Source of the DNA: Nanobdellota archaeon
GTDB lineage: Archaea; Nanobdellota; Nanobdellia; Woesearchaeales; GW2011-AR9
Reading direction: 5' to 3'
DNA: 19,093 nt
Assembly: GCA_018812355.1 (NCBI GenBank)
Contig: JAHJDQ010000012.1
Location: 1 to 19,093 of the forward strand
This document shows positions 6,979 through 10,845 of the stretch, one piece after another. Each line of letters opens with the position of its first letter. Position 1 is the stretch's first letter. The notes below the pieces were generated by a model, which searched no databases, had not been told where the DNA came from, and saw only the letters and a program-made list of their open reading frames with translations. The translations under genes and the position numbers were made by a program.

Positions 6979-7631
6979 TCTTCTAATTCCTCAAATGGCA
7001 TTTCATCAATATCTTCAACCAGTTCATCATCAACAGGTTTAGCTTTTTTTGTTTTCACTTCAACTTTTTCTACATTTTTTCCGCTAATCGCTTCTTTTTC
7101 TGCTGCAATTTCTTTTATAACACTAACCCGTTCTGGGTGATCTTCACTAGCTAAAGCCGAATTATCTTTAAATTCTAACTGGTTTTCTTCTTCTAAACTA
7201 ACTAAGTAAGAGGGTGCAGTAATCTCCTGATGATTAATCATCACATGACGATGAGTGATAAACTGGCGAGCTTGTTTCATGCTTCGTGCTAAACCTCTTC
7301 TAAACACGACACTTTGTAATCTTCGTTCTAAAATATCTTTCAATTGTAAATCTAAAATATCATCCAGTTTAGAATTAGCTGGTAATAAACCTAACCTTTC
7401 CAGTTTGCCTAAGACTTGAATCTGTTCCTTTTTACTCTGTTCAGTTTGACTTGCAATAATTTTCTTAGCTAAATCTTTATACTTTTTCAGGAAGGAATTA
7501 ATTTTAAATAATTCCTTTTTGTTACTTAAAGCATAATCTTTCTTGATAATTCTTTCTGCATCAATGTCAACTTTAACCCAAGGATGTCTTGGTCCTGAGT
7601 ACTTTTTCTTTAGTTTCTTAGGGTCTCCGAT
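6975..7631 (-). CDS. rps4: 30S ribosomal protein S4 (uS4), apparent ATC start
   Basis: A primary 16S rRNA-binding protein of the small subunit body. The frame encodes the family N terminus GDPKKLKKKYSGPRHPWVKV directly after an ATC codon (7631-7629), then the S4 domain (DILERRLQSVVFRRGLARSM, ARQFITHRHVMINHQEITAPS). An acidic tail of about 60 residues ending in EDIDEMPFEELEE is longer than usual. An in-frame TGA lies at 7640-7638 and there is no ATG, GTG or TTG between it and GDPKK. The first such codon, a TTG at 7343, would cut off almost 100 conserved residues. GGTGA (7642-7638) sits six bases before the ATC, and family proteins begin M-G-D-P-K-K, so initiation at ATC (218 residues) is the best reading. 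A single base error (ATG read as ATC) is the alternative. The stop overlaps rps11 by four bases. Confidence 0.9.
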   Translation of the reverse strand: MGDPKKLKKKYSGPRHPWVKVDIDAERIIKKDYALSNKKELFKINSFLKKYKDLAKKIIASQTEQSKKEQIQVLGKLERLGLLPANSKLDDILDLQLKDILERRLQSVVFRRGLARSMKQARQFITHRHVMINHQEITAPSYLVSLEEENQLEFKDNSALASEDHPERVSVIKEIAAEKEAISGKNVEKVEVKTKKAKPVDDELVEDIDEMPFEELEE

Positions 7632-7655
7632 TTTTATTCACCGCCTATAAATCGG
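7627..7655 (-). promoter_or_regulatory. hairpin enclosing the rps4 Shine-Dalgarno and start codon
   Basis: A perfect 7-bp stem (7649-7655 with 7627-7633) and a 15-base loop. The ATC start (7631-7629) lies in the 3' arm and the GGTGA Shine-Dalgarno (7642-7638) in the loop. Folding would expose the Shine-Dalgarno but hide the start codon. The C of ATC is base-paired, so replacing it by G to make ATG would break the stem. A role in regulating S4 synthesis is an inference. Confidence 0.5.
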
Positions 7656-7689
7656 GCTCAAAAAATTATGTATGATTTTTTGTTGGCCC
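7654..7689 (-). promoter_or_regulatory. hairpin between rps13 and rps4
   Basis: Inverted repeat with an inner stem of 8 bp (7675-7682 with 7659-7666), an 8-base loop and an outer 4-bp GGGC/GCCC stem (7686-7689 with 7654-7657) across a small internal loop. Its last two bases (7655-7654) are also the first pairs of the hairpin over the rps4 start, so the two structures compete or stack. It could act as a partial terminator or mRNA-processing site after rps13, or as part of a protein-binding leader. Confidence 0.45.
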
Positions 7690-7698
7690 ATTTTTCAA

Positions 7699-8205
7699 TT
7701 ATTTCTTTTTCGTTTGTGCTGGTGCTTTCTTTCTTACACCAACTACTTTACCTTTACTCTTCCGGAAATTTGATCTGGTTCTTTGTCCTCTTACGGGAAG
7801 TTTCCTTTGATGCCGCATTCCCCGAAGAGTTTTAATTTTCTTTAAACGCTTAAGATCATTATCTTGAACATAATTTAAAGTTCCCGTATGCATATGCATA
7901 TCTACGCCAGTTTCATAATCTTTTCTTCTGTTTAACATCCACGCTGGAATGCCTTTATCTTGTGGAGCATTAACAATTTCATTCAGTCTAGCAATCTCCT
8001 CATCACTTAAATTACCAGTTTTTTTCTGACGATCAACTTTAGCAATAATACAAATACTGTCCGCTAAATTAATCCCGACACCTTTAATTTTCTTTAAGGC
8101 AAATCTAAGTGCTTTTTCTCCAGGGATATCAACATTAGCAATTCTAACAATATGCCGATAATTAGGATTAACTTTATTTTCAGTTTTTTTTTGTTCTTCT
8201 GCCAT
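7699..8205 (-). CDS. rps13: 30S ribosomal protein S13 (uS13)
   Basis: 168 residues, first gene of the operon. S13 sits in the head of the small subunit and contacts S19 and the P-site tRNA. Conserved parts are YRHIVRIANVDIPGEKALRFAL, the helix-turn KKIKGVGINLADSI, and the basic LRGMRHQRKLPVRGQRTRSN, followed by a Lys-rich tail. The ATG at 8205 lacks a clear Shine-Dalgarno. Unlike other first genes in the window, its nearest TATA box predicts a leader of roughly 35-40 bases or longer. Order S13-S4-S11-RpoD is the standard archaeal arrangement. Confidence 0.97.
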   Translation of the reverse strand: MAEEQKKTENKVNPNYRHIVRIANVDIPGEKALRFALKKIKGVGINLADSICIIAKVDRQKKTGNLSDEEIARLNEIVNAPQDKGIPAWMLNRRKDYETGVDMHMHTGTLNYVQDNDLKRLKKIKTLRGMRHQRKLPVRGQRTRSNFRKSKGKVVGVRKKAPAQTKKK

Positions 8206-8264
8206 GTTTATTTTTATTCCAAGAATACGCTAGATAAGCCCTTAAGCGCGTGAACTCGGACTGA

Positions 8265-8272
8265 TTTATAAA
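8265..8272 (-). promoter_or_regulatory. proximal TATA box upstream of rps13
   Basis: TTTATAAA on the minus strand, centred 63.5 bases before the rps13 ATG, so transcription would start near 8240 with a short GC-richer leader. The box lies inside one arm of an inverted repeat (8268-8295). A second TTTATAAA at 8345-8352 has a better BRE-like GGAAAT upstream and could be the main promoter, giving a leader of about 115-120 bases that carries both inverted repeats. Confidence 0.45.
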
Positions 8273-8295
8273 AACTTACAACGATAAGTTTTTAT
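8268..8295. repeat. perfect 11-bp inverted repeat upstream of rps13
   Basis: Arms 8268-8278 and 8285-8295 are perfect reverse complements (ATAAAAACTTA and TAAGTTTTTAT) around a 6-base centre. The left arm overlaps the proximal TATA box. In the minus-strand transcript it folds as a hairpin ending in a U-run, so it may terminate the upstream sigma gene; as DNA it could be an operator. Confidence 0.6.
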
Positions 8296-8298
8296 GAC

Positions 8299-8320
8299 CA
8301 GAAATTAATTTTAATTTCTG
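8299..8320. repeat. 22-bp near-perfect palindrome upstream of rps13
   Basis: Arms 8299-8308 (CAGAAATTAA) and 8311-8320 (TTAATTTCTG) pair perfectly around two T residues. It lies three bases from the neighbouring inverted repeat. A shorter relative with the same GAAATT/AATTTC arms occurs at 13742-13755 between rpoL and the primase gene. Confidence 0.6.
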
Positions 8321-8344
8321 ATTATTGATAAATTTAGGAAGTGG

Positions 8345-8352
8345 TTTATAAA
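8345..8352 (-). promoter_or_regulatory. distal TATA box upstream of rps13
   Basis: TTTATAAA preceded on the minus strand by CGGAAATA, a good BRE-like sequence. Transcription toward rps13 would start near 8325 and include two hairpins in the leader. The octamer is palindromic, but plus-strand transcription would only run antisense into the sigma gene. Confidence 0.45.
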
Positions 8353-8385
8353 TATTTCCGTTTAATTTAAGAAAAATTAACTATT

Positions 8386-9558
8386 TCAACGCTTAGCCTG
8401 ACAATTTAATTCCAGACATCTCGCTACAGGATCTTCCAAATTACTATAATCTCCAAGCTTTTTCGCTCTTGAGGAATGCCTTAATTTTCTCATTCCTTTC
8501 GCTTCAATTTGTCTAATTCTTTCCCTAGTGACCTCAAAATCAATTCCTACTTCTTCCAAAGTGTGATCATGTGTTTCACCAATCCCATACCTCATTCTTA
8601 ATACTTTTTCTTCCCGAGGGGTAAGTGTTGCTAACACTTCTCTTGTCTTTTGCGCTAAATCTTGATAAAGAACATTTTCTTGAGCGTTCAATGTTTCCTT
8701 ATCTTCAATTAGATCTCCAATAGTAATACCATCCTTATCTTCGCCAACTGGAATATCTAAAGAGGTTGGTTCTTCTGTAAGTTTAAGCAGATCTCTTACT
8801 CTTTCCACTGGTCTCTCTACCTTTGCCGCTACTTCTTCATGGGAAGGTTCATATCCTAATTCTCCCGCTAAATAACGTGAAGTCATAATGACCTGACTAA
8901 TTTGCTCAGTTAAATGGACCGGAATTCTAATTGTTTTGGCTAAATCAGCAATAGCTCTGGTAATCGTTTGTCTGATCCACAAAGTTGCATAAGTAGAAAA
9001 TTTATGACCGCGTCGGTACTCAAATTTATCCACCGCTCGCATTAACCCAATATTTCCTTCCTGCACCAAATCAAGAAATGTTAATCCTCTATCATTATAG
9101 TATTTAGCAATACTGACAACCAAAGGCAAGTTTGCTTCAATCATTTCTCCTTTATTTTTATTCAAAGCATCTTCAGCTTGATAGAACTCCGCTACTTTCT
9201 CCACAAAATCTTTATCACCAGCTGAATTTTTTTCTATAAATTGTTTAGTTAATTTGTAGAGGTTATTGGGATAATGTTTTTTTGGTAGAGTTTGTAATTG
9301 GTTTAATACTTCTGTAGGTCCTCTTTCTTTTTCAAATTCTTCCTTTACAAAAGGACTAAAACAAGAATAATCTAAAGTAGTAACATCAAGAATTTTGGAA
9401 ATAGCAATAAAAAATCTTTGTTGAGATTGTTCAATCTTTTTACCTATCTTAACTTCCCCTTCCCAATCAAGCAGCTGTGTTTTATCAAATCCACTCATGT
9501 ATAATCTTGCTAAATCTGAACTATAATTCTGTCCATTCTCACCATTATTTTTACTCAT
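8386..9558 (-). CDS. sigma-70-family RNA polymerase sigma factor, copy 1
   Basis: A 390-residue, complete bacterial-type primary-like sigma factor in an archaeal locus. Region 1.2 is at 15-45 (DLARLYMSGF...EGEVKIGKKIE). A linker of about 95 residues, shared with copy 2, follows. Region 2 is at 143-215: NLPLVVSIAKYY, core-binding DLVQEGNIGLMRAV, and YATLWIRQTIT, with W194, Q197 and T200 at the -10 contact positions; the first of the usual Trp pair is Leu193. Region 3 runs to about 270, with a sigma-finger-like SLDIPVGEDKDG. Region 4 is at 302-365, with TLEEVGIDFEVTRERIRQIEA holding the -35-contacting R345/E346/R349/Q350. Region 1.1 is absent. A C-terminal extension has the last ~20 residues NLEDPVARC... 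. The ATG is 27.5 bases from an archaeal-type TATA element. Stop TGA is followed by a T-run. Confidence 0.95.
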   Translation of the reverse strand: MSKNNGENGQNYSSDLARLYMSGFDKTQLLDWEGEVKIGKKIEQSQQRFFIAISKILDVTTLDYSCFSPFVKEEFEKERGPTEVLNQLQTLPKKHYPNNLYKLTKQFIEKNSAGDKDFVEKVAEFYQAEDALNKNKGEMIEANLPLVVSIAKYYNDRGLTFLDLVQEGNIGLMRAVDKFEYRRGHKFSTYATLWIRQTITRAIADLAKTIRIPVHLTEQISQVIMTSRYLAGELGYEPSHEEVAAKVERPVERVRDLLKLTEEPTSLDIPVGEDKDGITIGDLIEDKETLNAQENVLYQDLAQKTREVLATLTPREEKVLRMRYGIGETHDHTLEEVGIDFEVTRERIRQIEAKGMRKLRHSSRAKKLGDYSNLEDPVARCLELNCQAKR

Positions 9559-9578
9559 TTTAATACTAGATTTATAGA

Positions 9579-9600
9579 TACATATAAAATTTGTTAAAAA
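9579..9600 (-). promoter_or_regulatory. promoter block of sigma copy 1, identical to that of copy 2
   Basis: On the minus strand this 22-base block contains TTTTTAACAAATTTTATAT followed by GTA. TTTTATAT (9589-9582) serves as TATA box centred 27.5 bases before the ATG, with AACAAA as a BRE-like element. The same 22 bases lie at the same distance from the ATG of sigma copy 2 (10824-10845). A leaderless transcript is predicted. Confidence 0.7.
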
Positions 9601-9678
9601 ACACTACTCTTCTTCAGATAAATTTAACATCAATCTCGACAATTTACCCCTCTTATTAGAATGCCGGCTTCAGGATAT

Positions 9679-10803
9679 TTAATAAAAGGTCTTTAATTCT
9701 TTTGCTCTTGAGGGATGTCTTAATTTTTTCAGTGCTTTTGCTTCTATTTGTCTAACTCTTTCACGACAAATATCAAAGTCTTGACCAACTTCTTCTAAAG
9801 TATGATCACCCTCTTTACCAATCCCAAACCTCATTCTTAGAACCTTTTCTTCACGAGGTGTAAGTGTTGCCAATGCTTTCCTAGTTTTTTCTTTTAAACT
9901 GTACATAATAACATTATCTTCCGGATTCTCTGCTTCTGAATCTTCAGTAATTTCGCCACGAGGAGTATTTTCTTTTTCACCAATATGTTCATCTAAAGAG
10001 GAGAGATCTTCTTCTGCCCACCGCAGAATTTTTATTGCTTTTTCAATTGGCCATTCTAATTGATCTGCAACTTCTTCTAGATCTGGATCTCGACCTAATT
10101 GCTGGGTCAAATACCTATCGGTATTTCTAAGCTTTTTAATTTCTTCATTAGTATGTACAGATATTCTCATGGTTCTGGCTTGGTCAGCAAGGGCTTTAGT
10201 AATGCTTTGTCTTATCCAAATGTTTGCATAGGTAGAAAGTTTGTAGCCTCTTCTATACTCAAATTTTTCTACAGCTCGCATTAATCCAATGTTGCCTTCT
10301 TGTATTAAGTCAAGAAATTGTAATCCTCGATTTTTGTAATATTTAGCAATGCTCACCACTAAAGGCAAATTTGCATTAACCATCTTTGCTTTTTCTTTTA
10401 CTAAAGATTTTTCCGCCTGATATAATCTACTTACTTTATCTTCAAAATCATCAATATAGTCTGCTGAGTTTACGGCTATAAATTGTTTTGTAAATTTGAA
10501 AAGATTAACATCATGATATCTTCTTTTTGGTAATGTTTGTAATTGATTGACGATTTCTACTGGTTCTTTTTCTTCTTCAAATTCCTCCACAAAGAAAGGG
10601 CCAAAACAAGAATAATCCAAAACAGGGAGATCAAGAACTTGGAAAGTACTATGATAAAACATTCCGCGAGAGTTTTCAATTCTTTTTGCTTGATTAACTT
10701 CCTCTTCTTGATTAAACAAACAATTTTCACCAAATCCTCTTATATATGACTCGGCTAAATCTGCCGTGTATTGAGGTTTTGATTGACCATTATTCCCACT
10801 CAT
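9679..10803 (-). CDS. sigma-70-family RNA polymerase sigma factor, copy 2
   Basis: A 374-residue paralogue of the neighbouring sigma gene, aligned over its whole length (shared N terminus MSxNNGxxxxxY, linker VLDYSCFxPF and NQLQTLPK). Region 1.2 is at 15-44. Region 2 is at 145-217, with DLIQEGNIGLMRAV and YANIWIRQSIT (W197, Q200, T203; Ile replaces the first Trp). Region 3 is at 218-285. Region 4 is at 303-368, with TLEEVGQDFDICRERVRQIEA keeping the R-E-x-x-R-Q -35 contacts. It ends in AKELKTFY, about 18 residues earlier than copy 1; a one-base shift would extend it. The two proteins are clearly diverged, so both have been kept for some time. The TATA block lies between the primase stop and this ATG, so it is transcribed separately from the primase. 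Confidence 0.95.
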   Translation of the reverse strand: MSGNNGQSKPQYTADLAESYIRGFGENCLFNQEEEVNQAKRIENSRGMFYHSTFQVLDLPVLDYSCFGPFFVEEFEEEKEPVEIVNQLQTLPKRRYHDVNLFKFTKQFIAVNSADYIDDFEDKVSRLYQAEKSLVKEKAKMVNANLPLVVSIAKYYKNRGLQFLDLIQEGNIGLMRAVEKFEYRRGYKLSTYANIWIRQSITKALADQARTMRISVHTNEEIKKLRNTDRYLTQQLGRDPDLEEVADQLEWPIEKAIKILRWAEEDLSSLDEHIGEKENTPRGEITEDSEAENPEDNVIMYSLKEKTRKALATLTPREEKVLRMRFGIGKEGDHTLEEVGQDFDICRERVRQIEAKALKKLRHPSRAKELKTFY

Positions 10804-10823
10804 TTTAAAACCAGAAAATTCAT

Positions 10824-10845
10824 TACATATAAAATTTGTTAAAAA
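10824..10845 (-). promoter_or_regulatory. promoter block of sigma copy 2, identical to that of copy 1
   Basis: The 22 bases match 9579-9600 exactly and begin 21 bases before the ATG, as in copy 1. TTTTATAT (10834-10827) is the TATA element. The block abuts the stop codon of the primase gene (10846-10848). The sequence between block and ATG differs between the two genes, so conservation is restricted to the promoter. Confidence 0.7.

Noticed and set aside
6955..7140. Serine-rich plus-strand open frame opposite rps4
   Set aside because: It is antisense to the well-supported S4 frame; its composition is the mirror of the acidic S4 tail.
6975..7343. S4 starting at the TTG at 7343 (122 residues)
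   Set aside because: The frame continues upstream with about 95 residues of conserved S4 N terminus back to GDPKK, so the short version is not the gene.
8220..8262. GC-richer patch upstream of rps13 as a tRNA remnant
   Set aside because: It is only about 43 bases and has no acceptor stem or cloverleaf; it is better read as part of the rps13 leader.
9558..9610. TTTAACA ... TATAAA upstream of sigma copy 1 as a sigma-dependent promoter
   Set aside because: The spacer is about 15-16 bases and the -10-like part is not present at copy 2, while the TATA-box reading fits both genes equally.
8386..10803. Sigma genes as bacterial contamination joined to an archaeal contig
   Set aside because: Archaeal genes flank both sides, composition is uniform, and both sigma genes have TATA-type elements at the same distance as neighbouring archaeal genes. 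Read mapping would still be needed to exclude it fully.
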